From assembly GCF_051781005.1 (NCBI RefSeq), contig NZ_JBPWOA010000057.1:115649-179648 (forward strand): DNA of 64,000 nucleotides, written 5' to 3'. Positions 35,321 to 44,049 of the stretch are shown in pieces. The position numbers and the translations under genes were made by a program. Source of the stretch: Anabaena sp051781005 (GTDB lineage Bacteria > Cyanobacteriota > Cyanobacteriia > Cyanobacteriales > Nostocaceae). Every line of letters starts with the position of its first letter. The first letter of the stretch is position 1. The notes under the pieces were generated by a model. It worked only from the letters and a program-made list of their open reading frames with translations, searched no databases and had not been told where the DNA came from.

Positions 35321-36283
35321 ATGGCAAACCCAGGCTGGTCACGTACCGAATCACCCTTTCACGCAGGTGAACTGGCAATTCAGGCTAGATTTGGAGCGCA
35401 GGAGCAGATAGACAAGCAAGGACGGCGAGTGATTCGAGACTATCTCCCCGATCAGCATCGGCAATTTTTTGCCCAACTGCCATTAGTAATTGTTGGAACA
35501 GTTGATACAGCCGATAATCTTTGGGCTTCGATTCTAGTGGGAAAACCGGGCTTTATTTCCACTTCTGATAGTCGTACCGTGCAGATTGTGTCCAAACCGC
35601 TCTTTGGCGATCCTCTGACAACCACACTCGCCGCCGGCATTAACATTGGCTTTCTCGGCATTGAACTACACTCTCGTCGCCGGAATCGTCTAAATGGGAC
35701 AGTCATACAAACTCATGCAGATGGCTTTGAGGTGCAGGTGGGGCAAAGCTTTGGTAACTGTCCCCAATACATTCAGTCCCGGATGTTTGAGCTAGACGAG
35801 TATGAGGCCGCAGCGCCCAAACCAGTTCATCAGGTAATAACCTTGGGAGCAGTAGAACAAGCCATGATTAGGGAGGCTGATACATTTTTCATTGCCACTG
35901 CCTATCAAGACGAATCGGCGGGTGTGGCTGGAGGTGTAGATGTTTCCCATCGAGGTGGCAAAGCGGGTTTCGTGCGGGTGGACGAAGATTGCAGTTTGAC
36001 TATTCCTGACTTTTCAGGCAATTGTCACTTTAATACCTTCGGTAATTTGGAGTTAAATCCCCGTGCAGGATTACTGTTTGTAGATTTTTCTCAGGGTAAT
36101 TTGCTTTACCTCACAGGCACTGCCAAAGTAATTTGGGAAGGGGCTGAAATTAGCAGATATCGAGGGGCAGAGCGATTGTTACGCTTCTATGTTGAGCAGG
36201 GATATCGGGTGGAAGGTAGTCTTCCCCTCCGTTGGTCAAATCCTGAATTCTCACCCTTTCTCGCTCATACTGGTTCTTGGTAA
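35321..36283 (+). CDS. Pyridoxamine 5'-phosphate oxidase-like FMN-binding protein
   Basis: 320 residues with two split-barrel halves: PLVIVGTVDTADNLWASILVGKPGFI (60-85) and ADTFFIATAYQDES...DVSHRGGKAGFVRV (185-220), each with the PNPOx flavin-contact pattern, then FNTFGNLELNPRAGLLFVDFSQG. It likely binds FMN and reduces or oxidises small substrates; true PdxH function is unlikely given the architecture. It follows the GST in the same direction, with an AGGAG ribosome site. Its stop lies directly against the left end of the IscB/omegaRNA locus. Relatives can carry an extra C-terminal domain, so the insertion may have trimmed it. Confidence 0.83.
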   Translation: MANPGWSRTESPFHAGELAIQARFGAQEQIDKQGRRVIRDYLPDQHRQFFAQLPLVIVGTVDTADNLWASILVGKPGFISTSDSRTVQIVSKPLFGDPLTTTLAAGINIGFLGIELHSRRRNRLNGTVIQTHADGFEVQVGQSFGNCPQYIQSRMFELDEYEAAAPKPVHQVITLGAVEQAMIREADTFFIATAYQDESAGVAGGVDVSHRGGKAGFVRVDEDCSLTIPDFSGNCHFNTFGNLELNPRAGLLFVDFSQGNLLYLTGTAKVIWEGAEISRYRGAERLLRFYVEQGYRVEGSLPLRWSNPEFSPFLAHTGSW

Positions 36284-36289
36284 GAAGTC

Positions 36290-36518
36290 AGTAACTCAGC
36301 CCTAAAGGGACTGAGCTTGTAAGAAATTGCAAGCTGTACTGACCAGTCTAAGTCTTCACTGACTACGTTTTTTGAGTCACGACACCCTGGAATGCGTAGC
36401 TAGTTCCCTGCTCTGTCGCTTGTGATTAAACAGTTTCAAAGTCACTGAAACAGTGTTGCAAGCCTAACAAGCTCTTAAAACATTGACGAAGCTAACATTA
36501 CCTGCAAGGAGGGACTTT
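36290..36518 (+). ncRNA. Candidate omegaRNA scaffold of the IscB locus
   Basis: The 230 bp directly upstream of iscB form strong stems: CTCAGCCC..GGG.CTGAG (36294-36314), AGCTTG..CAAGCT (36312-36333) and GTTTCA..TGAAAC (about 36433-36450). No protein is encoded. In OMEGA systems the guide RNA of IscB is transcribed from this position, with the scaffold next to the gene and the guide at its 5' end. The guide would then fall around 36270-36292, on the end of the PNPOx-like gene. The exact 5' and 3' ends are unknown. Confidence 0.65.
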
Positions 36519-37181
36519 ATGTCCAAAATATTTGTAATTGATACCGACAAACGACCATTAAATCCAATTCATTCAGCCCAAGCTAGACAACTATTAAGAA
36601 ATGGTAACGCAGCAGTTTTTAGACGTTTTCCTTTCACAATTATCTTAAAAGAAGCTTGCCCAGATTCTTCGATATCACCTCTAAGATTAAAGATTGACCC
36701 CGGAGCAAAGCATACAGGAATAGCATTAATCAACGATGCTACTGGTGAAGTTGTATTTGCAGCAGAATTAAAGCACAGAGGTTTTGCAATTCGAGATGCT
36801 TTAACTTCTAGACGACAATTAAGACGTTCTAGACGTACCAGAAAAACTCGTTACAGACAACCAAGATTCTTGAATAGAACCCGCCCAAAGGGATGGTTAG
36901 CACCGAGCTTACAAAGTCGGGTTGAGAATATCAAAACTTGGGTTAAGAAGTTGCGCCAATTTGCACTAATTGGGGCGATTAGTCAAGAATTGGTACGGTT
37001 TGATATGCAGTTAATGGCTAATCCTGATATTCAAGGTAGGGAATATCAACAAGGAACTTTAGCTGGTTACGAAACCAGAGAATACTTACTAGAAAAGTGG
37101 AATAGACAATGTGCCTACTGTGGAGTGAAAGACGTTCCTTTTCAACAGGACTTACGCAACTGGCACAAAATAACAGCGTGA
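36519..37181 (+). pseudogene. iscB: IscB nuclease, 5' part (interrupted by insertion sequence)
   Basis: The true start is ATG 36519, with AAGGAGG just before it. 209 codons of IscB precede the insertion at 37146: PLMP-like N-terminus (TDKRPLNPIHSAQARQLL), RuvC-I D60 in LKIDPGAKHTGIAL, an arginine-rich bridge helix (98-117), RuvC-II E157 in SQELVRFDMQ, and the first HNH zinc pair C198/C201 in CAYCG. Codons after 37145 come from the insertion sequence. Joined to 38554-39210 after removing the element and one TTCAA copy, the frame is continuous and gives 427 residues. Every catalytic residue remains, so the gene died only by the insertion. Confidence 0.9.
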
Positions 37182-38548
37182 CTGAGCGAAGCCACGTAGT
37201 CATTGAAATCAAATCAAAGACATATGAACATCTGGACGTTTTAATTGCTGAATTAGATAATTAGACAGTAAATTATGCTTGATTTTATAAATAGTTTGAC
37301 CTGTTTGATAGGCTAAATTTTTTAATCTCAGCCAAACCAACATAGCACAAGCAATATGATTTCTTTGAAGACGTGCTTTACGACATTGACATGATTCAAT
37401 GCCAGTCAATTGTTTAATTTCTCGGTGAAACTCCTCTATTTTCCAACGGATTTTACACACCTGTTGTACAACATCCGTAGAACTTTGAGATAAATCGTTA
37501 GTTGCGACGTAATCCGTTCTATCGGTAGAGATAGTAACCCGGAATAATTTCACTTTTTTGTCAGCAGGGAACGCTTTGATTTTTATTATTTTACCACATT
37601 CTAAATCCTCATTACTCCATTCTAATAATTCAATATTTTTATATTTTTCTTTGCCGAAAGTATCATCAACTAAACGATTAGTCTTCAAAGGACAATAGTA
37701 AATTTTATCTAAACTCTCAATATAAAGCATTAAATTATTTACTGCATACCACGTATCCATTAAAACAGTCTCAAATGGGATAAGCTTTTGATATACAAGG
37801 TTTTGCAGCATATTTTTAACATGGTCTATCTTGGTTAAACCATCGTTCTGAGGATCAAAAATCCGATAATCAATCACCCAAAAATTTTGAGTTTTAGGAT
37901 TCACATATATGCAACTAACTATTCCTATTCCTCTAACAATACCATGTTCATTACCACTGTATTGTCTTCGGACTATTTCTATTTTTTCTGAGAATCTTTT
38001 ATCTAAAACTGTATCATCAAAGATGATATAAGCATCTTCATCAGGGACAATTAAATTTTTTACATTATCCCACAGTAAACGAGGTGTTAATTTTTCTTTT
38101 CTTAAATAGTAATTAATTTTATCATGACTAATATTTTGCAAATGCTCTGCTAAATTAGTGATTGTATAGTTAATTTGACTACTGAGTAGGTAATGACAAT
38201 AATCCAGTTTCGTGAATTTCATATACAATCATCAAGCAACTATTAAAAGATACCTATTATTATCTCACTCAAAGTAGGATAATCATATTTTTATTACTTA
38301 TGATATTTGTCGTGAGAATTGGCGTTTTAAATATTTGTAACTCAGGTAATATCCAGGTTGCTACTTCACAGTTTCCAGACCAATTGTGCCACTCATTTAG
38401 CCTTCAATGATATAAGATATCACTAGGTTATACTGTCTTCATGAGGAGTATGATTAAAAGTGAGATCAGGACAGGCGTTTACAGTTTTCTATGATCTATT
38501 TTGCCGCGCACTCACCTCTCACTCTTTATGCCAGTTGCGTAAGTCCTG
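37146..38548. mobile_element. Insertion sequence, 1403 bp, in iscB
   Basis: The ends are a perfect 20-bp inverted repeat, CAGGACTTACGCAACTGGCA at 37146-37165 and inverted at 38529-38548. The target duplication is TTCAA at 37141-37145 and 38549-38553. One minus-strand DDE transposase gene fills it. The element is intact and appears recent, since both ends and the target copies are undamaged. Confidence 0.95.
37209..38228 (-). CDS. DDE transposase (IS4/IS701-like)
   Basis: 339 residues from 38228, or 337 from the next ATG, MKFTKLDY. The acidic triad is visible: D71/D72 in IIFDDTVLDK, D158 in VLMDTWYA and E265 or E266 in RWKIEEFHREIKQLTG. The last resembles the Y/W-x2-R..E signature of IS4-superfamily transposases. 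The N-terminus is a small helical DNA-binding domain. It should bind the 20-bp ends and move the element by cut and paste. Cyanobacterial relatives are often labelled IS701; the 5-bp duplication seen here does not settle the family. It is full length with no frameshift. Confidence 0.88.
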   Translation of the reverse strand: MYMKFTKLDYCHYLLSSQINYTITNLAEHLQNISHDKINYYLRKEKLTPRLLWDNVKNLIVPDEDAYIIFDDTVLDKRFSEKIEIVRRQYSGNEHGIVRGIGIVSCIYVNPKTQNFWVIDYRIFDPQNDGLTKIDHVKNMLQNLVYQKLIPFETVLMDTWYAVNNLMLYIESLDKIYYCPLKTNRLVDDTFGKEKYKNIELLEWSNEDLECGKIIKIKAFPADKKVKLFRVTISTDRTDYVATNDLSQSSTDVVQQVCKIRWKIEEFHREIKQLTGIESCQCRKARLQRNHIACAMLVWLRLKNLAYQTGQTIYKIKHNLLSNYLIQQLKRPDVHMSLI

Positions 38549-39210
38549 TTCAAGTAGAGCATATTCATCCACGAGCCAAGGGTGGTAGTGATTCAATTAT
38601 AAACCTCGCTTTAAGTTGTGAACAATGTAACACCAAAAAAGGAACGAAAGATATCAAAGATTTCCTCAAAAAAGATCCATCAAAATTGGAAAAAATCTTG
38701 AAACAAGCAAAAAGACCACTGGCTGATGCAGCCGCAGTAAACACAACTCGTTTTATATTACTATTCGTTTTGAAAGCGACTGGATTACCTGTAGAAACGG
38801 GTTCAGGAGGTTTAACTAAATTCAATCGTAGTCAACAGAAACTAGAGAAAACTCACTGGATTGACGCGGCTTGTGTTGGTCAATCAACTCCAATTCTCAA
38901 TATCAAAGGTGTTAAACCATTGCTAATTACAGCTAATGGTCACGGCACTAGACAATCTTGCAGAACTGACAAACATGGATTCCCAAATCGTCACTGTTCT
39001 AGAACTAAATTTCATTTTGGTTTTCAAACAGGAGACATCGTTAAATCAGTCGTCAAAACTGGTAAAAAAATTGGCGAATATATTGGAAGAATTGCTACTC
39101 GCGCGACAGGAAGTTTCAATATCTCAACTAGAAATGGATTAGTCCAAGGAATTAGTTATAAAACCTGTAAAACTATCCACAAAAAAGATGGTTATGGCTA
39201 CTCAAATTAA
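38491..39210 (+). pseudogene. iscB: IscB nuclease, 3' part
   Basis: The IscB frame resumes at 38554 (the preceding 21 codons are insertion-sequence DNA and the TSD). It carries the rest of HNH: VEHIHPRAKGG with catalytic H212, N226, and zinc pair C231/C234 in LSCEQCNTKKG. RuvC-III D313 follows in HWIDAACVGQ, then a basic C-terminal domain (GFPNRHCSRTKFHFGFQTGD) expected to read the target-adjacent motif. Numbering is for the rejoined 427-residue protein. The 3' part has its own ATG at 38491 but would lack RuvC-I/II and should be inactive. Confidence 0.9.
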
Positions 39211-39220
39211 AAGATTCAAT

Positions 39221-39234
39221 GCGGTTAAAACCGT
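39221..39234. other. Hairpin at the right side of the IscB locus
   Basis: CGGTT (39222-39226) and AACCG (39229-39233) pair tightly 11 bp after the iscB stop. It could be a terminator or the subterminal hairpin of an IS200/IS605-like right end, as in other IscB carriers. Confidence 0.45.
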
Positions 39235-39249
39235 GGTCAGTGAGCTTGT

Positions 39250-39342
39250 CGAACTGCCCGTGTCGCGGCTGGTGATCTGCGTCGAACCATCCCTCTCAGC
39301 ACTGAAGTGTCTGAGTTTCCCACTTACCGCGAGGTCTTATGA
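39250..39342 (+). pseudogene. Short coding-like remnant right of iscB
   Basis: A 30-codon open stretch ending in TGA at 39340 reads RTARVAAGDLRRTIPLSTEV and then SEFPTYREVL. It has higher GC and looks like the end of a protein, without a start. It may be the tail of a gene cut off by arrival of the IscB locus. Family unknown. Confidence 0.3.
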
Positions 39343-39399
39343 TTAATCGAGTATAGGAAATAACTATTAAGCTGCACACAGATTCAGGAACATGGCTTC

Positions 39400-39816
39400 A
39401 TGGAAACTAAACCCCCTCTGCCTCCGTTTACCTTAGAAACTGCTCAAGCCAAAGTCCAAGCGGCTGAAGATGCTTGGAATACCCGTGATCCAGAGCGGGT
39501 TGCCCTGGCATACACGGAAGATTCTCAGTGGCGGAATCGCTCCGATTTTTTTAGTGGACGAACCGCTATTAAAGAGTTTCTTCAACGCAAATGGGCAAAA
39601 GAACTAGACTACCGCTTAAAAAAAGAACTCTGGTGCTTTATGGATAATCGGATTGCGGTGCGATTTGAATATGAATGGCACGATGATTCTGGTTCTTGGT
39701 ATCGCGCCTATGGCAATGAAAACTGGGAATTTGCCGAAAACGGGCTGATGATGCGGCGTTTTGCCAGCATTAATGATATCTCTATTCAGGAGAGCGAGCG
39801 AAAATTTCGATGGTGA
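39400..39816 (+). CDS. SnoaL/NTF2-like protein (DUF1348)
   Basis: 138 residues. ETAQAKVQAAEDAWNTRDPERVALAYTEDSQWRNRSDFFSGRTAIKEFLQRKWAKELDYRL is the cone-shaped NTF2-like fold of DUF1348, continuing with IAVRFEYEWHDDSGSWYRAYGNENWEF and MMRRFASINDISI. Members are small cytosolic proteins with a deep pocket, function unproven, often found beside redox and detoxification genes. Here they are GST, PNPOx-like and a peroxiredoxin-like gene, so it probably belongs to the same stress set. A duplication-free start is the ATG at 39400. Confidence 0.88.
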   Translation: METKPPLPPFTLETAQAKVQAAEDAWNTRDPERVALAYTEDSQWRNRSDFFSGRTAIKEFLQRKWAKELDYRLKKELWCFMDNRIAVRFEYEWHDDSGSWYRAYGNENWEFAENGLMMRRFASINDISIQESERKFRW

Positions 39817-39920
39817 TTAACCATCTTTGGTATGAAGCAGAAATCAGGGCAATCACTGAAATAAAATCTGAAAAAGCTTATCATATATGCTCCAACGCGA
39901 TTATCCAGCATCTCCTTAGT

Positions 39921-40709
39921 TTACGCACAGTTTTCAATTAAGGATAAAAATGATAGGGGTTGGCTCATATTAGCAGCAAAGCCGAGAATTCCTGGATCTC
40001 GATGTTCGTAAAGTAACTGACCTTTGCGATCAAACAAAAAAGTGCCACCGCGCTGAGTTAAGTAGGCAGAATTCGGTACATAAGTCTGCCAATTTCTGAG
40101 GACTTCCACCATATTCCGTAGCCGCAGAGTAGCTAATTCAAAGGGGCGTTGAAAGCCACTGCCGCCGACTAATTGGAAAAACGAGCCTTGGAAAGCAGGC
40201 AGAGGAGTACCTTGAATGATTTCATCATCTCCAATGAGTTGAGGGGCAAGGCGGTCTCCCTTGTATCCCCGAAAAACTTCAGCCAGCGTTCCCGGACTAC
40301 CAATCCCTGCACACATCAAAATTAGATTTAGCCAAGCTTTCCCAGACTCAGCAAGCCCAGGGAGAGAAAAATTCAGACCAGAATAGAGATTGAGTTGGCG
40401 ATGTAATTCTCCATCAGGTTCAACAAATAAATTTTCCGGCGGAAATCCTGTATATTCACAGAATTTTGTGCCAGAGGCGAGATTGCCTATTCCCACTGCA
40501 CGAATAGCGAGTTTTTTGTCTGTCAACTTTTTAGCTTCACGCTGCAACCACCACGCATATTCAAGACTATCAAAATCTCCAAGTTGTGGCCAAACTAAAA
40601 TAAGGATATGTGAGGCAGTCTCGCAGTTTTCTAGCAAGGGTCGGCTCATGCCATCACTTACACGTTGATATTTGCTCTGATTAAGGATAGCGTAGGGGTT
40701 CATTGCCAC
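39921..40709 (-). CDS. Peroxiredoxin-like family protein (AhpC/TSA-type)
   Basis: 262 residues. LILVWPQLGDFDSLEYAWWLQREAKKL aligns with the strand-helix of the thioredoxin-like AhpC/TSA_2 fold, followed by IRAVGIGNLASGTKFCEYTGFPPENLFVEPDGELHRQLNLYSG and a C-terminal GGTFLFDRKGQLLYEHRDPG strand pair. The usual peroxidatic CxxC is absent at the helix start (the motif reads PQLGDF), so catalytic activity is doubtful. Proteins of this type are common in cyanobacteria. It is convergent with the SnoaL-like gene. The start ATG is at 40703 or 40709 (MAMNPY). Confidence 0.8.
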   Translation of the reverse strand: MAMNPYAILNQSKYQRVSDGMSRPLLENCETASHILILVWPQLGDFDSLEYAWWLQREAKKLTDKKLAIRAVGIGNLASGTKFCEYTGFPPENLFVEPDGELHRQLNLYSGLNFSLPGLAESGKAWLNLILMCAGIGSPGTLAEVFRGYKGDRLAPQLIGDDEIIQGTPLPAFQGSFFQLVGGSGFQRPFELATLRLRNMVEVLRNWQTYVPNSAYLTQRGGTFLFDRKGQLLYEHRDPGILGFAANMSQPLSFLSLIENCA

Positions 40710-40806
40710 GGATAAACTGCTATTTAGCCATTAAATTTTAGTTAAATTTAACAGAATTTACGTTGATTTTATCAGATTGCCGTAATACCCCGTCCCTCTA
40801 TAGTGC

Positions 40807-41047
40807 GACTACGGTGTACACACAAGTCTTAAAATTCCTACTAGTGCTTGGTTTCGTCATCTAGCTTGAGGTTTTGCGATCGTTCTGGAAGCCTGTCATT
40901 GCGTTAGCGTCTCGTAGAGAGGAGGAACGACGGAGCGATCGCAAAAACCACGGGATGATGTGATTACTTCGCTCCGCTCGTAATGACAATTTAAGGGGTC
41001 TATAACGCCTAAAACCCTTGCAGATAGTACTTGTGTGTACACTGTAG
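40807..41047. repeat. MITE-like element, ends with GTGTACACAC, 9-bp flanking duplication
   Basis: CTACGGTGTACACACAAGT (40809-40827) and its inverted copy with one mismatch (41029-41047) bound about 240 bp. CTATAGTGC occurs just outside on both sides (40798-40806, 41048-41056), a likely 9-bp target duplication. Inside, TTTTGCGATCG..GAGCGATCGCAAAA makes a second palindrome. It fills most of the gap 40710-41095. Confidence 0.75.
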
Positions 41048-41095
41048 CTATAGTGCAAGGAGCGTCAAGACATTTTTTGTCTAAGTTCCGCCAAC

Positions 41096-42910
41096 TTACC
41101 AGGAATCACCTACTGTAATATCTACTACCACAGGCACAGGGTTGAGAAACTTAAGAGCCGCAGCAACCATACATCTGTGTAGCATTTTTCTCACTCGCTC
41201 AACGTCATTCTCTGGACATTCCAGGACAATTTCATCATGAACAACACAAATCAACCTTGCATTAGTCCTAGTTAACGGTTTAACCAGCTTCACCATCGCC
41301 AACTTATTAATATCTGCATTTAACCCCTGCACAGGATGATTAAGCATTTCTGCTAATCTGGGTTTATCAGCCCATCTCCGTCTTCTCCCAGCTAAAGTCC
41401 GACTTTCTTTAACACCCCGCAAATATGCTTGCTTAATCGTTTCATGCCACTTAGTCACACCAGAATAAGCATCAAAAAACCGCTTTCTAAAAGCCTTAGC
41501 TTCATCGAGTGTCATAGTCACACCATACTTAGTTTCAGCATAGATACGAAGTTTGGCAGCCCCCATACCGTAAATCAGACCAAAATTAATTGCTTTAGCC
41601 AGTCTGCGGTCTTCCTCAGTAACCTCCGTGATCAGCTTACCAGTTACCAAAGCAGCCGTAAGTTTGTGTAAATCAGCACCTTGACGGTAGGCTTGGCGCA
41701 TCTTAGCATCACCAGAGAGACGAGCTACTATTCTTAATTCGATTTGCGAATAATCAGCTGTAAGTATTTGATAGCCAGGTGCAGCAATAAAACAATTTCG
41801 AGCTGCTGCATGACGTGGAATGGTTTGCAATGGTGGGTGACGACAGGAAAATCTCCCAGACCTTGCTCCTAGTTGATAGTAATTGGGGTGAATTCTCCCA
41901 GTTTTGGGGTGAATGTGTTTAGGTAAACTATCAGTAAAAGTAGTAGTAATTTTGGCAAGGTGGCGATAGTCTAAAAGAGCCTTAATAATAGGATATTCAT
42001 TGGCTAAAGGGACTAAATCTTTTTGATTAGTTGATTGTACTGGAATACCCATAGCTTGGAGAGAGGCTAATACTTGTGGGGGTGAATTCGGATTAACAGT
42101 ATCCGTTAGTTCTGGTAACAGTGATAGTTGAGATTTACCAGCCAAACGCAATTGTTTCAACTGTTGAAGTGCATTTATTTTATCAGCTTCTAAAGAAGCA
42201 CCCAGCGTTTGCCATCTAGACAAATCAAACAACATTCCATTGAGTTCCATTTGGGCGACAACAGGCAGACAATGAAATTCCAGTTGGGCAATTTTTAGCA
42301 ATTTCGCCTGTGTTAATTTTTTGACTAAAATCGGGTAAAGGTCAAGTAAAATAGCAGCGTCTGTAGCAGCATATTGTAATTGTGCTGGAGTCAGATGTTG
42401 ATGCCAATTGCTGGTTTGTAATGTTTTATCTAGTTGGATACGTAACAGCTTACGAGTGATATTTTCTAAAGATGCACTGGTTTTAATGCCCGCATTTAAA
42501 ACTTGGTAAGCAAGTTGAGTATCGAAGAAATATCCAAAAGGTTGAAGTCCGGCTTGAGTGAGAAATTGCCATTCAAATTTGGCATTATGAGCAATTTTTA
42601 CAGCAGAATTGCAGAAGAGTTTTTTGAGGAGCAAACGATAAATTTCACTGCGTCCACCTCTGGTGCAGTGTAGTTGATTACTTTCACGATTGTGTTCTGC
42701 GCTATCGCGCACAGATATAGCTGGTAAATCAATTAGTACAACTGGGTAATTGGGTGCAGCTATTTGAATTAATCTAATTGTGTCAGTTAAAGGATCGAGT
42801 CCTGTTGTTTCACAATCTAAGGCTAATATTTTTGCATGAAACAAAGGTTTGATAACGTTTTTGAGAGTGGGAATATCTTTGACTAAAGTGTATTCTGGAG
42901 AGTAAGTCAT
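41096..42910 (-). CDS. Family A DNA polymerase with 3'-5' exonuclease
   Basis: 604 residues. The DnaQ-like exonuclease comes first: LALDCETTGLDP (D32, E34), AHNAKFEWQFL near 108-118, YAATDA with D184. The polymerase follows: SGRFSCRHPPLQTIP, motif A ILTADYSQIELRI with D386, motif B RRLAKAINFGLIYGMG, motif C LICVVHDEIVLECP. The 5'-3' exonuclease domain of chromosomal PolA is missing, as in plasmid and phage enzymes. It likely helps copy the plasmid together with the CyRepA1-type protein. A 22-residue stretch (68-89) interrupts the exonuclease between DLPAIS and YRLLLKKLF and holds a palindromic GCGCGATAGCGC. Confidence 0.93.
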   Translation of the reverse strand: MTYSPEYTLVKDIPTLKNVIKPLFHAKILALDCETTGLDPLTDTIRLIQIAAPNYPVVLIDLPAISVRDSAEHNRESNQLHCTRGGRSEIYRLLLKKLFCNSAVKIAHNAKFEWQFLTQAGLQPFGYFFDTQLAYQVLNAGIKTSASLENITRKLLRIQLDKTLQTSNWHQHLTPAQLQYAATDAAILLDLYPILVKKLTQAKLLKIAQLEFHCLPVVAQMELNGMLFDLSRWQTLGASLEADKINALQQLKQLRLAGKSQLSLLPELTDTVNPNSPPQVLASLQAMGIPVQSTNQKDLVPLANEYPIIKALLDYRHLAKITTTFTDSLPKHIHPKTGRIHPNYYQLGARSGRFSCRHPPLQTIPRHAAARNCFIAAPGYQILTADYSQIELRIVARLSGDAKMRQAYRQGADLHKLTAALVTGKLITEVTEEDRRLAKAINFGLIYGMGAAKLRIYAETKYGVTMTLDEAKAFRKRFFDAYSGVTKWHETIKQAYLRGVKESRTLAGRRRRWADKPRLAEMLNHPVQGLNADINKLAMVKLVKPLTRTNARLICVVHDEIVLECPENDVERVRKMLHRCMVAAALKFLNPVPVVVDITVGDSW

Positions 42911-43070
42911 AGGGTTTATTAATTGGGGTTTTTAGCTATAAGTATTAGCGGGTATTGTTTGATAAAAATAATTAAATTAATTCGTAATTAGTAATTAAAG
43001 CCAAAAACTGTGTTAAAGAGAGGTTTATATGAAATATTCCTCTCTTTGTAACTTGATTCAATTAACTAAT

Positions 43071-43694
43071 TTAACGCTGATGTTTAGTTGTTTGTACAAC
43101 TTGATGATGCTGGATATCCTGTTGAGAATTATGAATGGCAGTAGGAGCTAATTCTTGAATAATTGGCTTAACAATTTCTGGGGCAATCTCTAAGCGATTT
43201 TTAATCTGTGCTTGCAACCAAGCTAAAGGAACGCTTTTACCGTTAACTGTTTGTTTGATAATTAAGTCAGACTTGGGTTTTGAAACTTTTTTAATGGCAC
43301 TGGCAATTTTTCTGGCTGTGCGTAAATCAATTTTATCTATGTTAAGAGTAACCGAATTATTGAGTTCAAGTTCTGGTTGTCCAGAAGTGCTATCATTTGA
43401 TTGATTGCCATTGTCATTTTCAACATTGAGAGAACTATTTGAAGTATAATTATAGTGAGCAGATGGATGATAATTTTCTTGTTCAATATTGAGATTGCTA
43501 TTTGTGGTATCAATAGGTTCAATGTTTGATTGCTCAGATGTTTTGTGGGCAGTACAAGATTCGACATTCAGAGCGACTTGATGCCATAAATGCACTAATC
43601 CCACCAGAAAATCAACAAGCATGATAATGGTAGAGAATGCTGTAATTACCAGGATGAGATAATTTAACCTTTCTTGAATTTGTTGAATATTCAT
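43071..43694 (-). CDS. Hypothetical membrane-anchored protein
   Basis: 207 residues. One membrane helix near the N-terminus (LNYLILVITAFSTIIMLVDFLVGLVHLW, 10-38), then about 80 residues rich in N, S, E and H, probably disordered. A compact C-terminal part (LDLRTARKIASAIKKVSKPKSDLIIKQTVNGKSVPLAWLQAQIKNRLEIAPEIV) resembles a small helical DNA- or peptide-binding domain. Same strand as the DNA polymerase downstream. No family recognised; an envelope-linked scaffold for plasmid transfer is only a guess. Confidence 0.55.
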   Translation of the reverse strand: MNIQQIQERLNYLILVITAFSTIIMLVDFLVGLVHLWHQVALNVESCTAHKTSEQSNIEPIDTTNSNLNIEQENYHPSAHYNYTSNSSLNVENDNGNQSNDSTSGQPELELNNSVTLNIDKIDLRTARKIASAIKKVSKPKSDLIIKQTVNGKSVPLAWLQAQIKNRLEIAPEIVKPIIQELAPTAIHNSQQDIQHHQVVQTTKHQR

Positions 43695-43897
43695 AGTGAC
43701 TAAATTGAGATTTGATTATCAAAAACAACGAAGCAATAGCTTCCATTGCACTTGCTTTCAATCAACACGATTCAATGAGACTTAGAGCATTACAATATTT
43801 GTAGATTTCGAGTATTTCATTAATTGTGGGTGGTGCGCCATTTGTGGACTGCTTGTGAGAAACAAAAATATCTGTTTAGATATTTATAGAATGCGGA

Positions 43898-43913
43898 CAC
43901 TTTCATGAAAGTG
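43898..43913. other. Perfect 16-bp palindrome in the gap 43695-44049
   Basis: CACTTTCATGAAAGTG lies about 200 bp upstream of the 43071 gene, next to a second stem AAATATC..GATATTT (about 43866-43885). It may be an operator or terminator. Nothing else recognisable is in this 355-bp gap. Confidence 0.35.
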
Positions 43914-44049
43914 GGGTGAAACCTTCTTGAATCTTTACTTCTTGTATCGTTGGAAATTCATTAATTGAGCCAAAAGTGATGAAATCTGGTAAAGCCAATG
44001 TATCCTCAGTTTAAAACTAGAAGTTCGAGACTGAGGATTATTGGTAACT

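Noticed and set aside
36290..39342. IscB read as Cas9 remnant or generic HNH restriction enzyme
   Set aside because: The PLMP-like start, bridge helix and split RuvC around HNH at 427 residues, without REC lobe or CRISPR, specify IscB.
40861..41058. 65-codon minus-strand frame
   Set aside because: Entirely inside the palindromic element 40807-41047; composition is that of repeats, not coding DNA.
42970..43005. AATTCGT/AATTAGT heptamer-like run
   Set aside because: Only about three degenerate units; too short to call an array.
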